Shown here piece by piece: positions 30,701-42,080 of a DNA stretch of 64,000 nt (positions are counted from its first letter, which is position 1; each line of letters starts with the position of its first letter). Below the pieces are notes generated by a model, which did not search any database, was not told the DNA's origin, and saw only the letters and a list, made by a program, of their open reading frames with translations. Source of the stretch: Amia ocellicauda (lineage: Eukaryota > Chordata > Actinopteri > Amiiformes > Amiidae); the NCBI RefSeq assembly GCF_036373705.1, contig NC_089851.1, positions 58,449,350 through 58,513,349 on the forward strand, written 5' to 3'. A program made the position numbers and the translations under genes.

Positions 30701-33700
30701 TGACCATTGGGGGAGCGATAGCAAGTAAGAGAGTTAGATATCGAGAGTCATTGATAGATAGATAGATAGATGGATGGATGGATGGATGGACGGCAAGGCA
30801 AGCATCTGATTGACAGTGGTCCGTGATCTGCTGTTATGCTACAATGCTACTGACCATTGGGGGAGCGATAGCAAGCAAGTGAGTTAGATATCAAGAGTCA
30901 TAGATAGATAGATAGATAGATGGATGGATGGACGGCAAGGCAAGCATCTGATTGACAGTGGTCCGTGATCTGCTGTTATGCTACTATGCTACTGACCATT
31001 GGGGGAGCGATAGCAAGCAAGAGAGTTAGATATCGAGAGTCATTGATAGATAGATAGATAGATGGATGGATGGATGGACGGCAAGGCAAGCATCTGATTG
31101 ACAGTGGTCCGTGATCTGCTGTTATGCTACTATGCTACTGACCATTGGGGGAGTGATAGCAAGCAAGAGAGTTAGATATCGAGAGTCATAGATAGATAGA
31201 TAGATAGATGGATGGATGGACGGCAAGGCAAGCATCTGATTGACAGTGGTCCGTGATCTGCTGTTATGCTACTATGCTACTGACCATTGGGGGAGCGATA
31301 GCAAGCAAGAGAGTTAGATATCGAGAGTCATAGATAGATAGATAGATAGATAGATGGATGGATGGACGGCAAGGCAAGCATCTGATTGACAGTGGTCCGT
31401 GATCTGCTGTTATGCTACTATGCTACTGACCATTGGGGGGGCGATAGCAAGCAAGAGAGTTAGATATCAAGAGTCATAGATAGATAGATAGATAGATGGA
31501 TGGATGGACGGCAAGGCAAGCATCTGATTGACAGTGGTCCGTGATCTGCTGTTATGCTACTATGCTACTGACCATTGGGGGAGCGATAGCAAGCAAGAGA
31601 GTTAGATATCGAGAGTCATTGATAGATAGATAGATAGATGGATGGATGGATGGACGGCAAGGCAAGCATCTGAGTGACAGTGGTCCGTGATCTGCTGTTA
31701 TGCTACTATGCTACTGACCATTGGGGGAGCGATAGCAAGCAAGAGAGTTAGATATCAAGAGTCATAGATAGATAGATAGATAGATGGATGGATGGACGGC
31801 AAGGCAAGCATCTGATTGACAGTGGTCCGTGATCTGCTGTTATGCTACTATGCTACTGACCATTGGGGGAGCGATAGCAAGTAAGAGAGTTAGATATCGA
31901 GAGTCATTGATGGATAGATAGATAGATGGATGGATGGATGGATGGACGGCAAGGCAAGCATCTGATTGACAGTGGTCCGTGATCTGCTGTTATGCTACAA
32001 TGCTACTGACCATTGGGGGATCGATAGCAAGCAAGAGAGTTAGATATCAAGAGTCATAGATAGATAGATAGATGGATGGATGGATGGACGGCAAGGCAAG
32101 CATCTGATTGACAGTGGTCCGTGATCTGCTGTTATGCTACTATGCTACTGACCATTGGGGGAGCGATAGCAAGCAAGAGAGTTAGATATCGAGAGTCATA
32201 GATAGATAGATAGATAGATAGATGGATGGATGGATGGACGGCAAGGCAAGCATCTGATTGACAGTGGTCCGTGATCTGCTGTTATGCTACTATGCTACTG
32301 ACCATTGGGTTAGCGATAGCAAGCAAGAGAGTTAGATATCGAGAGTCATAGATAGATAGATAGATAGATAGATGGATGGATGGATGGACGGCAAGGCAAG
32401 CATCTGATTGACAGTGGTCCGTGATCTGCTGTTATGCTACTATGCTACTGACCATTGGGGGAGCGATAGCAAGCAAGAGAGTTAGATATCGAGAGTCATA
32501 GATAGTTAGATAGATAGATGGATGGATGGATGGACGGCAAGGCAAGCATCTGATTGACAGTGGTCCGTGATCTGCTGTTATGCTACTATGCTACTGACCA
32601 TTGGGGGGGCGATAGCAAGCAAGAGAGTTAGATATCAAGAGTCATAGATAGATAGATAGATAGATGGATGGATGGACGGCAAGGCAAGCATCTGATTGAC
32701 AGTGGTCCGTGATCTGCTGTTATGCTACAATGCTACTGACCATTGGGGGAGCGATAGCAAGCAAGTGAGTTAGATATCAAGAGTCATAGATAGATAGATA
32801 GATAGATGGATGGATGGACGGCAAGGCAAGCATCTGATTGACAGTGGTCCGTGATCTGCTGTTATGCTACTATGCTACTGACCATTGGGGGAGCGATAGC
32901 AAGCAAGAGAGTTAGATATCGAGAGTCATTGATAGATAGATAGATAGATGGATGGATGGATGGACGGCAAGGCAAGCATCTGATTGACAGTGGTCCGTGA
33001 TCTGCTGTTATGCTACTATGCTACTGACCATTGGGGGAGTGATAGCAAGCAAGAGAGTTAGATATCGAGAGTCATAGATAGATAGATAGATAGATGGATG
33101 GATGGACGGCAAGGCAAGCATCTGATTGACAGTGGTCCGTGATCTGCTGTTATGCTACTATGCTACTGACCATTGGGGGAGCGATAGCAAGCAAGAGAGT
33201 TAGATATCGAGAGTCATAGATAGATAGATAGATAGATAGATAGATGGATGGATGGACGGCAAGGCAAGCATCTGATTGACAGTGGTCCGTGATCTGCTGT
33301 TATGCTACTATGCTACTGACCATTGGGGGGGCGATAGCAAGCAAGAGAGTTAGATATCAAGAGTCATAGATAGATAGATAGATAGATGGATGGATGGACG
33401 GCAAGGCAAGCATCTGATTGACAGTGGTCCGTGATCTGCTGTTATGCTACTATGCTACTGACCATTGGGGGAGCGATAGCAAGCAAGAGAGTTAGATATC
33501 GAGAGTCATTGATAGATAGATAGATAGATGGATGGATGGATGGACGGCAAGGCAAGCATCTGAGTGACAGTGGTCCGTGATCTGCTGTTATGCTACTATG
33601 CTACAGACCATTGGGGGAGCGATAGCAAGCAAGAGAGTTAGATATCAAGAGTCATAGATAGATAGATAGATAGATGGATGGATGGACGGCAAGGCAAGCA

Positions 33701-34761
33701 TCTGATTGACAGTGGTCCGTGATCTGCTGTTATGCTACTATGCTACTGACCATTGGGGGAGCGATAGCAAGCAAGAGAGTTAGATATCGAGAGTCATTGA
33801 TAGATAGATAGATAGATGGATGGATGGATGGACGGCAAGGCAAGCATCTGAGTGACAGTGGTCCGTGATCTGCTGTTATGCTACTATGCTACTGACCATT
33901 GGGGGAGCGATAGCAAGTAAGAGAGTTAGATATCGAGAGTCATTGATAGATTGATAGATAGATGGATGGATGGATGGACGGCAAGGCAAGCATCTGATTG
34001 ACAGTGGTCCGTGATCTGCTGTTATGCTACTATGCTACTGACCATTGGGGGAGCGATAGCAAGCAAGAGAGTTAGATATCGAGAGTCATAGATAGATAGA
34101 TAGATAGATGGATGGATGGACGGCAAGGCAAGCATCTGATTGACATTGGTCCGTGATCTGCTGTTATGCTACAATGCTACTGACCATTGGGGGAGCGATA
34201 GCAAGCAAGAGAGTTAGATATCAAGAGTCATAGATAGATAGATAGATAGATGGATGGATGGACGGCAAGGCAAGCATCTGATTGACAGTGGTCCGTGATC
34301 TGCTGTTATGCTACTATGCTACTGACCATTGGGGGAGCGATATCAAGCAAGAGAGTTAGATATCAAGAGTCATAGATAGATAGATAGATGGATGGATGGA
34401 TGGACGGCAAGGCAAGCATCTGATTGACAGTGGTCCGTGATCTGCTGTTATGATACTATGCTACTGACCATTGGGGGAGCGATAGCAAGCAAGAGAGTTA
34501 GATGTCAAGAGTCATAGATAGATAGATAGATGGATGGATGGATGGACGGCAAGGCAAGCATCTGATTGACAGTGGTCCGTGATCTGCTGTTATGCTACTA
34601 TGCTACTGACCATTGGGGGAGCGATAGCAAGCAAGAGAGTTAGATATTGAGAGTCATAGATAGATGGATGGATGGATGGATGGACGGCAAGGCAAGAACC
34701 TGATTGACAGCGGTCCGTGATCTGCTGTTATTCTACTATCAGCAGCAGCAGCGGCAGATTT

Positions 34762-34835
34762 GGCGCCGTGGCTTAGTTGGTTAAAGCGCCTGTCTAGTAA
34801 ACAGGAGGTCCTGGGTTCAAATCCCAGCGGTGCCT
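34762..34835 (+). tRNA. tRNA-Thr-AGT: tRNA-Thr (anticodon AGT), cassette 1
   Basis: Full cloverleaf: acceptor ggcgccg pairs with cggtgcc, D arm gcttagttggttaaagc, anticodon stem cctgt/acagg around loop ctagtaa with AGT at 34796-34798, T arm ctgggttcaaatcccag, discriminator T. It reads ACT threonine codons. The A box (tggcttagttgg) and B box (ggttcaaatcc) internal Pol III promoters are intact. No T4 terminator lies close; the first TTTT is at 34893-34896, about 57 nt downstream. The sequence is very close to vertebrate tRNA-Thr(AGT) genes. Confidence 0.95.
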
Positions 34836-35121
34836 TAGGCGGGCTTTCTGTGCTCCTTGCGAAGCTTGTGCTTCCGCTTTGTCGACCATCAGTTTTAGCA
34901 AGATAGGCTTATCGTAAAGCCATCAGAGGACGTAATGAACCGGAAAGCCAACTGGACAGACGCCGGTTTGTAAAGAAGAACCAGAACCCAAAGGACACGC
35001 GCTACGGCCAACGTCCAATTCCCATTGCCGCCCCTGGACAGTCGCAACAGGGAGCTTGTTGCTCCCGTCAACCTTACGTTTTCACCTCTGTGTGCTTCCT
35101 TTGTTGCAGTCTGCATACAGA

Positions 35122-35196
35122 TTTTGTTTTGTTTTGTTTTGTTTTGTTTTGTTTTGTTTTGTTTTGTTTTGTTTTGTTTTGTTTTGTTTTGTTTTG

Positions 35197-35225
<29 letters not shown>
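35122..35225 (+). repeat. (GTTTT)n microsatellite, cassette 1 (~20 repeats)
   Basis: Uninterrupted pentanucleotide run between the two tRNA-Thr genes. Its length differs between cassettes: about 104 bp here, 125 bp in cassette 3, 59 bp in cassettes 2 and 5, 68 bp in cassette 7. Long FVLFC / KTKQN open frames across it are low-complexity artefacts. Confidence 0.97.
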
Positions 35226-35227
<2 letters not shown>

Positions 35228-35269
35228 GCCTTACGCCTGAGTGTAGGCACTGGGGAATGGGAGAGTCCT

Positions 35270-35343
35270 GGCACCGTGGCTTAGTTGGTCAAAGCACCTG
35301 TCTTGTAAACAGGAAACCCTGGGTTCGACTCCCAGCAGTGCCT
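35270..35343 (+). tRNA. tRNA-Thr-TGT: tRNA-Thr (anticodon TGT), cassette 1
   Basis: Anticodon stem cctgt/acagg around loop cttgtaa gives anticodon TGT (ACA codons). The D arm gcttagttggtcaaagc and T arm ctgggttcgactcccag are sound, and the B box ggttcgactcc is canonical. The acceptor ggcaccg/cagtgcc has one C-A mismatch at the sixth pair. Position 27 is A here and in cassette 7, but G in cassettes 2, 3 and 5. The body is so like tRNA-Thr(AGT) that it looks like a paralogue with a changed anticodon. There is no T4 run directly downstream. Confidence 0.88.
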
Positions 35344-35507
35344 TGGTTTATGTTGGCCTAGGCAATGGAAAGGAAGTTTCTAAACGCTCAATACATTCTT
35401 GCAAGATGGCCATCCACAGCAAGCAGCTTAAGGTTACTGTAGCCACAGTCTGGCAAGCTGTCCGCCAGAAGTAGAAACAATAACAAGGGGCGGGGGGAAA
35501 AGTGGGC

Positions 35508-35580
35508 CATCCCTGGGTGGATTGAACCACCATCCTTTTGGTTAACAGCCAAACGCGCTGACCGATTGCACCACAGAGAC
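35508..35580 (-). pseudogene. tRNA-Asn-GTT: tRNA-Asn (anticodon GTT), cassette 1, decayed
   Basis: Minus-strand tRNA-Asn body with anticodon GTT inside stem tttgg/ccaaa. It is one base short (73 nt against 74 in the other copies): the plus strand reads ggattgaacc where the others read ggattcgaacc, which shortens the T loop and breaks the B box. The first acceptor pair is G-T and the D stem has a G-T wobble (gattgcaccac). A Pol III terminator (TTTT on the minus strand, 35498-35501) lies a few bases downstream as in the intact copies. Probably inactive. Confidence 0.8.
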
Positions 35581-35680
35581 AGACAGAGGTGTTGTGGTTG
35601 CTGCAGTCGTGCAGTTCCTTCACAGTTGCCAAAAATCATTTCCAGCACACGATTTTCTTTGTCGTTGAATGCAACATACG

Positions 35681-36519
35681 TGACCATTGGGGGAGCGATA
35701 GCAAGCAAGAGAGTTAGATATCGAGAGTCATAGATAGATAGATAGATAGATGGATGGATGGACGGCAAGGCAAGCATCTGATTGACATTGGTCCGTGATC
35801 TGCTGTTATGCTACAATGCTACTGACCATTGGGGGAGCGATAGCAAGCAAGAGAGTTAGATATCAAGAGTCATAGATAGATAGATAGATAGATGGATGGA
35901 TGGACGGCAAGGCAAGCATCTGATTGACAGTGGTCCGTGATCTGCTGTTATGCTACTATGCTACTGACCATTGGGGGAGCGATATCAAGCAAGAGAGTTA
36001 GATATCAAGAGTCATAGATAGATAGATAGATGGATGGATGGATGGACGGCAAGGCAAGCATCTGATTGACAGTGGTCCGTGATCTGCTGTTATGCTACTA
36101 TGCTACTGACCATTGGGGGAGCGATAGCAAGCAAGAGAGTTAAATATCAAGAGTCATAGATAGGTAGATGGATGGGTGGATGGATGGACGGCAAGGTAAG
36201 CATCTGATTGACAGTGGTCCGTGATCTGCTGTTATGCTACTTTGCTACTGACCATTGGGGGAGCGATAGCAAGCAAGAGAGTTAGATGTCAAGAGTCATA
36301 GATGGATAGATAGATGGATGGATGGATGGACGGCAAGGCAAGCATCTGATTGACAGTGGTCCGTGATCTGCTGTTATGCTACTATGCTACTGACCATTGG
36401 GGGAGCGATAGCAAGCAAGAGAGTTAGATATTGAGAGTCATAGATAGATGGATGGATGGATGGACGGCAAGGCAAGAACCTGATTGACAGCGGTCCGTGA
36501 TCTGCTGTTATTCTACTAT
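35681..36519. repeat. Minisatellite array, segment B (between cassettes 1 and 2)
   Basis: About six units. Several carry changes not seen in segment A: gatatcaagc, ttaaatatc, gatgtcaagag, aggtagatg, gatgggtgg, ctactttgctactg. The last unit before cassette 2 is the same divergent form that precedes every cassette (tattgagagtcat ... gcaagaacctgattgacagc). Confidence 0.95.
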
Positions 36520-36541
36520 CAGCAGCAGCAGCGGCAGATTT

Positions 36542-36615
36542 GGCGCCGTGGCTTAGTTGGTTAAAGCGCCTGTTTAGTAAACAGGAGGTCCTGGGTTCAA
36601 ATCCCAGCGGTGCCT
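36542..36615 (+). tRNA. tRNA-Thr-AGT: tRNA-Thr (anticodon AGT), cassette 2
   Basis: Complete cloverleaf with anticodon AGT. It differs from the cassette 1 copy by one base: loop position 32 is T (ttagtaa) rather than C, which does not affect pairing. A and B boxes are intact. Confidence 0.93.
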
Positions 36616-36901
36616 TAGGCGGGCTTTCTGTGCTCCTTGCGAAGCTTGTGCTTCCGCTTTGTCGACCATCAGTTTTAGCAAGATAGGCTTATCGTAAAGC
36701 CATCAGAGGACGTAATGAACCGGAAAGCCAACTGGACAGACGCCGGTTTGTAAAGAAGAACCAGAACCCAAAGGACAAGCGCTACGGCCAACGTCCAATT
36801 CCCATTGCCGCCCCTGGACAGTCGCAACAGGGAGCTTGTTGCTCCCGTCAACCTTACGTTTTCACCTCTGTGTGCTTCCTTTGTTGCAGCCTGCATCCAG
36901 A

Positions 36902-36960
36902 TTTTGTTTTGTTTTGTTTTGTTTTGTTTTGTTTTGTTTGGTTTTGTTTGGTTTTGTTTT
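36902..36960 (+). repeat. (GTTTT)n microsatellite, cassette 2, interrupted
   Basis: About 12 pentamers, with two GTTTG interruptions shared only with cassette 5. Confidence 0.95.
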
Positions 36961-37004
36961 TTGCCTTACGCCTGAGTGTAGGCACTGGGGAATGGGAGAG
37001 TCCT

Positions 37005-37078
37005 GGCACCGTGGCTTAGTTGGTCAAAGCGCCTGTCTTGTAAACAGGAAACCCTGGGGTCGACTCCCAGCAGTGCCT
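37005..37078 (+). tRNA. tRNA-Thr-TGT: tRNA-Thr (anticodon TGT), cassette 2, altered B box
   Basis: Anticodon TGT, D arm and anticodon arm intact. The T arm reads ctggggtcgactcccag: the first T of the invariant TTC is G. This changes a conserved tertiary-pair base and the Pol III B box (gggtcgactcc), so transcription and folding are doubtful. The acceptor C-A mismatch is shared with all copies. Confidence 0.75.
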
Positions 37079-37242
37079 TGGTTTATGTTGGCCTAGGCAA
37101 TGGAAAGGAAGTTTCTAAACGCTCAATACATTTTTGCAAGATGGCCATTTACAGCAAGCAGCTTAAGGTTACTGTAGCCACAGTCTGGCAAGCTGTCCGC
37201 CAGAAGTAGAAACAATAACAAGGGGCGGGGGGAAAAGTGGGC

Positions 37243-37316
37243 CGTCCCTGGGTGGATTCGAACCACCATCCTTTTGGTTAACAGCCAAACGCGCTGACCG
37301 ATTGCGCCACAGAGAC
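37243..37316 (-). tRNA. tRNA-Asn-GTT: tRNA-Asn (anticodon GTT), cassette 2
   Basis: Full minus-strand tRNA-Asn: acceptor gtctctg/cagggac, D arm gcgcaatcggtcagcgc, anticodon loop ctgttaa with GTT, T arm with ggttcgaatcc (canonical B box), discriminator G. TTTT a few bases past the 3' end on the minus strand (aaaa on +) is a good Pol III terminator. It reads AAC/AAT codons. Confidence 0.95.
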
Positions 37317-37416
37317 AGACAGAGGTGTTGTGGCTGCTGCAGTCGTGCAGTTCCTTCACAGTTGCCAAAAATCATTTCTAGCACACGATTTTCTTTGTCG
37401 TTGAATGCAACATACG

Positions 37417-38819
37417 TGACCATTGGGGGAGCGATAGCAAGCAAGAGAGTTAGATATCGAGAGTCATAGATAGATAGATAGATAGATGGATGGATGGACG
37501 GCAAGGCAAGCATCTGATTGACAGTGGTCCGTGATCTGCTGTTATGCTACTATGCTACTGACCATTGGGTGAGCGAAAGCAAGTAAGAGAGTTAGATATC
37601 AAGAGTCATAGATAGATAGATAGATAGATGGATGGATGGACGGCAAGGCAAGCATCTGATTGACAGTGCTCCGTGATCTGCTGTTATGCTACAATGCTAC
37701 TGACCATTGGGGGAGCGATAGCAAGCAAGAGAGTTAGATATCAAGAGTCATAGATAGATAGATAGATAGATGGATGGATGGACGGCAAGGCAAGCATCTG
37801 ATTGACAGTGGTCCGTGATCTGCTGTTATGCTACTATGCTACTGACCATTGGGGGAGCGATAGCAAGCAAGAGAGTTAGATATCAAGAGTCATAGATAGA
37901 TAGATGGATGGGTGGATGGATGGACGGCAAGGCAAGCATCTGATTGACAGTGGTCCGTGATCTGCTGTTATGCTACTTTGCTACTGACCATTGGGGGAGC
38001 GATAGCAAGCAAGAGAGTTAGATGTCAAGAGTCATAGATAGATAGATAGATGGATGGATGGATGGACGGCAAGGCAAGCATCTGATTGACAGTGGTCCGT
38101 GATCTGCTGTTATGCTACTATGCTACTGACCATTGGGGGAGCGATAGTAAGCAAGAGAGTTAGATAACAAGAGTCATAGATAGATAGATGGATGGATGGA
38201 TGGACGGCAAGGCAAGCATCTGATTGACAGTGGTCTGTGATCTGCTGTTATGCTACAATGCTACTGACCATTGGGGGAGCGATAGCAAGCAAGAGAGTTA
38301 GATATCAAGAGTCATAGATAGATAGATAGATAGATGGATGGATGGACGGCAAGGCAAGCACCTGATTGACAGTGGTCCGTGATCTGCTGTTATGCTACAA
38401 TGCTACTGACCATTGGGGGAGCGATAGCAAGCAAGAGAGTTAGATATCAATAGTCATAGATAGATAGATAGATAGATGGATGGATGGACGGCAAGGCAAG
38501 CATCTGATTGACAGTGGTCCGTGATCTGCTGTTATGCTACAATGCTACTGACCATTGGGGGAGCGATAGCAAGCAAGAGAGTTAGATATCAAGAGTCATA
38601 GATAGATAGATAGATAGATGGATGGATGGACGGCAAGGCAAGCATCTGATTGACAGTGGTCCGTGATCTGCTGTTATGATACTATGCTACTGACCATTGG
38701 GGGAGCGATAGCAAGCAAGAGAGTTAGATATCAAGAGTCATAGATAGATGGATGGATGGATGGACGGCAAGGCAAGAACCTGATTGACAGCGGTCCGTGA
38801 TCTGCTGTTATTCTACTAT
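37417..38819. repeat. Minisatellite array, segment C (between cassettes 2 and 3)
   Basis: About ten units. Markers: cattgggtgagcgaaagcaag (37563), gtgctccgtg, gatgggtgg, ataacaagag, atatcaatagtcat (38444), gttatgatac. All except the last unit recur at +10618 in segment F, so cassette 2 and its right flank were duplicated together. Confidence 0.95.
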
Positions 38820-38841
38820 CAGCAGCAGCAGCGGCAGATTT

Positions 38842-38915
38842 GGCGCCGTGGCTTAGTTGGTTAAAGCGCCTGTCTAGTAAACAGGAGGTCCTGGGTTCAA
38901 ATCCCAGCGGTGCCT
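38842..38915 (+). tRNA. tRNA-Thr-AGT: tRNA-Thr (anticodon AGT), cassette 3
   Basis: Identical to the cassette 1 copy over the tRNA: complete cloverleaf, anticodon AGT, intact A and B boxes. Confidence 0.95.
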
Positions 38916-39200
38916 TAGGCGGGCTTTCTGTGCTCCTTGCGAAGCTTGTGCTTCCGCTTTGTCGACCATCAGTTTTAGCAAGATAGGCTTATCGTAAAGC
39001 CATCAGAGGACGTAATGAACCGGAAAGCCAACTGGACAGACGCCGGTTTGTAAAGAAGAACCAGAACCCAAAGGACACGCGCTACGGCCAACGTCCAATT
39101 CCCATTGCCGCCCCTGGACAGTCGCAACAGGGAGCTTGTTACTCCCGTCAACCTTACGTTTTCACCTCTGTGTGCTTCCTTTGTTGCAGCCTGCATCCAG

Positions 39201-39296
39201 TTTTTGTTTTGTTTTGTTTTGTTTTGTTTTGTTTTGTTTTGTTTTGTTTTGTTTTGTTTTGTTTTGTTTTGTTTTGTTTTGTTTTGTTTTGTTTTG

Positions 39297-39325
<29 letters not shown>
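39201..39325 (+). repeat. (GTTTT)n microsatellite, cassette 3 (~25 repeats)
   Basis: Longest and purest pentanucleotide run among the five full cassettes; no GTTTG interruptions. Confidence 0.97.
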
Positions 39326-39327
<2 letters not shown>

Positions 39328-39369
39328 GCCTTACGCCTGAGTGTAGGCACTGGGGAATGGGAGAGTCCT

Positions 39370-39443
39370 GGCACCGTGGCTTAGTTGGTCAAAGCGCCTG
39401 TCTTGTAAACAGGAAACCCTGGGTTCGACTCCCAGCAGTGCCT
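39370..39443 (+). tRNA. tRNA-Thr-TGT: tRNA-Thr (anticodon TGT), cassette 3
   Basis: Best of the five TGT copies: canonical T loop (ggttcgactcc), G at position 27, anticodon TGT. Only the shared acceptor C-A mismatch departs from a standard cloverleaf. Confidence 0.9.
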
Positions 39444-39607
39444 TGGTTTATGTTGGCCTAGGCAATGGAAAGGAAGTTTCTAAACGCTCAATACATTTTT
39501 GCAAGATGGCCGTCCACAGCAAGCAGCTTAAGGTTACTGTAGCCACAGTCTGTCAAGCTGTCCGCCAGAAGTAGAAACAATAACAAGGGGCGGGGGGAAA
39601 ACTGGGC

Positions 39608-39681
39608 CATCCCTGGGTGGATTCGAACCACCATCCTTTTGGTTAACAGCCAAACGCGCTGACCGATTGCGCCACAGAGAC
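39608..39681 (-). tRNA. tRNA-Asn-GTT: tRNA-Asn (anticodon GTT), cassette 3
   Basis: Full-length minus-strand tRNA-Asn with canonical B box. The first acceptor pair is G-T (plus strand gccatccctg), as in cassette 1 but without that copy's T-loop deletion. A TTTT terminator follows on the minus strand. Confidence 0.9.
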
Positions 39682-40934
39682 AGACAGAGGTGTTGTGGTT
39701 GCTGCAGTCTTGCAGTTCCTTCACAGTTGCCAAAAATCATTTCCAGCACACGATTTTCTTTGTCGTTGAATGCAACATACGTGACCATTGGGGGAGCGAT
39801 AGCAAGCAAGAGAGTTAGATATCGAGAGTCATAGATAGATAGATAGATAGATGGATGGATGGACGGCAAGGCAAGCATCTGATTGACAGTGGTCCGTGAT
39901 CTGCTGTTATGCTACTATGCTACTGACCATTGGGTGAGCGAAAGCAAGTAAGAGAGTTAGATATCAAGAGTCATAGATAGATAGATAGATAGATAGATGG
40001 ATGGATGGACGGCAAGGCAAGCATCTGATTGACAGTGGTCCGTGATCTGCTGTTATGCTACAATGCTACTGACCATTGGGGGAGCGATAGCAAGCAAGAG
40101 AGTTAGATATCAAGAGTCATTGATAGATAGATAGATAGATGGATGGATGGATGGACGGCAAGGCAAGCATCTGATTGACAGTGGTCCGTGATCTGCTGTT
40201 ATGCTACTATGCTACTGACCATTGGGGGAGCGATAGCAAGCAAGAGAGTTGGATATCGAGAGTCATTGATAGATAGATAGATAGATGGATGGATGGATGG
40301 ACGGAAAGGCAAGCATCTGATTGACAGTGGTCCGTGATCTGCTGTTATGCTACTATGCTACTGACCATTGGGGGAGCGATAGCAAGCAAGAGAGTTAGAT
40401 ATCAAGAGTCATAGATAGATAGATAGATAGATGGATGGATGGACGGCAAGGCAAGCATCTGAGTGACAGTGGTCCGTGATCTGCTGTTATGCTACTATGC
40501 TACTGACCATTGGGGGAGCGATAGCAAGCAAGAGAGTTAGATATCAAGAGTCATAGATAGATAGATAGATAGATGGATGGATGGACGGCAAGGCAAGCAT
40601 CTGATTGACAGTGGTCCGTGATCTGCTGTTATGCTACTATGCTACTGACCATTGGGGGAGCGATAGCAAGCAAGAGAGTTAGATATCGAGAGTCATTGAT
40701 AGATAGATAGATAGATGGATGGATGGATGGACGGCAAGGCAAGCATCTGATTGACAGTGGTCCGTGATCTGCTGTTATGCTACTATGCTACTGACCATTG
40801 GGGGAGCGATAGCAAGCAAGAGAGTTAGATATCAAGAGTCATTGATAGATAGATAGATAGATGGATGGATGGACGGCAAGGCAAGCATCTGATTGACAGT
40901 GGTCCATGATCTGCTGTTATGCTACTATGCTACT

Positions 40935-42080
40935 GACCATTGGGGGAGCGATAGCAAGCAAGAGAGTTAGATAACAAGAGTCATAGATAGATAGATGGAT
41001 GGATGGATGGACGGCAAGGCAAGCATCTGATTGACAGTGGTCCGTGATCTGCTGTTATGCTACTATGCTACTGACCATTGGGGGAGCGATAGCAAGTAAG
41101 AGAGTTAGATATCGAGAGTCATAGATAGATAGATAGATAGATGGATGGATGGACGGCAAGGCAAGCATCTGATTGACAGTGGTCCGTGATCTGCTGTTAT
41201 GCTACAATGCTACTGACCATTGGGGGAGCGATAGCAAGCAAGAGAGTTAGATATCAAGAGTCATAGATAGATAGATAGATAGATGGATGGATGGACGGCA
41301 AGGCAAGCATCTGATTGACAGTGGTCCGTGATCTCCTGTTATGCTACTATGCTACTGACCATTGGGGGAGCGATAGCAAGCAAGAGAGTTAGATATCGAG
41401 AGTCATTGATAGATAGATAGATAGATGGATGGATGGATGGACGGCAAGGCAAGCATCTGATTGACAGTGGTCCGTGATCTGCTGTTATGCTACTTTGCTT
41501 CTGACCATTGGGGGAGCGATAGCAAGCAAGAGAGTTAGATGTCAAGAGTCATAGATAGATAGATAGACAGATGGATGGATGGACGGCAAGGCAAGCACCT
41601 GATTGACAGTGGTCCGTGATCTGCTGTTATGCTACTATGCTACTGACCATTGGGTGAGCGAAAGCAAGTAAGAGAGTTAGATATCAAGACTCATAGATAG
41701 ATAGATAGATAGATGGATGGATGGACGGCAAGGTAAGCATCTGAGTGACAGTGGTCCGTGATCTGCTGTTATGCTACTATGCTACTGACCATTGGGGGAG
41801 CGATAGCAAGCAAGAGAGTTAGATATCAAGAGTCATAGATAGATAGATAGATAGATGGATGGATGGACGGCAAGGCAAGCATCTGATTGACAGTGGTCCG
41901 TGATCTGCTGTTATGCTACTATGCTACTGACCATTGGGGGAGCGATAGCAAGCAAGAGAGTTAGATATCGAGAGTCATTGATAGATAGATAGATAGATGG
42001 ATGGATGGATGGACGGCAAGGCAAGCATCTGATTGACAGTGGTCCGTGATCTGCTGTTATGCTACTATGCTACTGACCAT
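40935..42080. repeat. Eight-unit block in segment D, copy 1 (offset 1866 bp)
   Basis: Matches 42801-43946 at exactly +1866, with rare markers in the same order: ataacaagag, gatctcctg, ctactttgcttctg, gatagacagatgg, ggtgagcgaaagc, aaggtaagcatctg. A third partial copy starts at about 44229 (+3294). Confidence 0.85.

Larger units (their letters stand above)
1..34739. repeat. Minisatellite array, segment A (uninterrupted, ~240 units)
   Basis: Head-to-tail units; the first three begin at 1, 151 and 297 (150, 146, 142 bp). Each unit has a core starting gggggagcgatagcaagcaa, the motif gagagttagatatc followed by either gagagtcat or aagagtcat, a (GATA)n(GATG)n tract, ggacggcaaggcaagcatct, then a conserved right end finishing ctactgaccatt. 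Recurrent variants (gcaggtaa, gcaagtaa, gggggggcg, ggggtagcg, gagtgatagc, gtgagtt, acaatgctac, gagtgacag) occur in fixed successions, giving higher-order repeats of several units. No gene is seen in these 34.7 kb. The unit count is an estimate from mean length. Confidence 0.97.
34740..35680. repeat. tRNA cassette 1 (full copy)
   Basis: Non-satellite insert bounded by array sequence: on the left a divergent unit (aagaacctgattgacagcgg ... ttattctactatc), on the right gcaacatacg followed at once by tgaccattggggg. Order: CAG-rich tract, tRNA-Thr(AGT) +, about 290 bp unique, (GTTTT)n, tRNA-Thr(TGT) +, about 160 bp unique, tRNA-Asn(GTT) -, about 100 bp unique. Short reading frames on both strands (for example on - at 34895-35116, on + through the GTTTT run) have no recognisable protein features, and I do not call them genes. 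Confidence 0.9.
36520..37416. repeat. tRNA cassette 2 (full copy)
   Basis: Same order as cassette 1. It pairs with cassette 5 at an exact offset of 10618 bp from about 36620 rightwards: both share two GTTTG interruptions in the GTTTT run and the ctggggtcgactccc change in tRNA-Thr(TGT). Its left end (ctgggttcaaa, taggcgggc) instead matches cassettes 1 and 3. Confidence 0.9.
38820..39781. repeat. tRNA cassette 3 (full copy, longest)
   Basis: Same order as cassette 1. It is the longest copy because its GTTTT run is the longest. Small private changes include gagcttgttactcc, tctgtcaagctg and gcagtcttgcag. Confidence 0.9.

Noticed and set aside
1-34739. CRISPR-like array
   Set aside because: There are no unique spacers; the whole unit repeats, and the variable part is a GATA/GATG microsatellite.
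34895-35116. 73-codon minus-strand frame in each full cassette, and an open plus-strand stretch through 34920-35120
   Set aside because: Conserved only because the cassettes are copies of each other; no recognisable domain. A cttcctttgttgcag splice-acceptor look on + is not supported by anything else.
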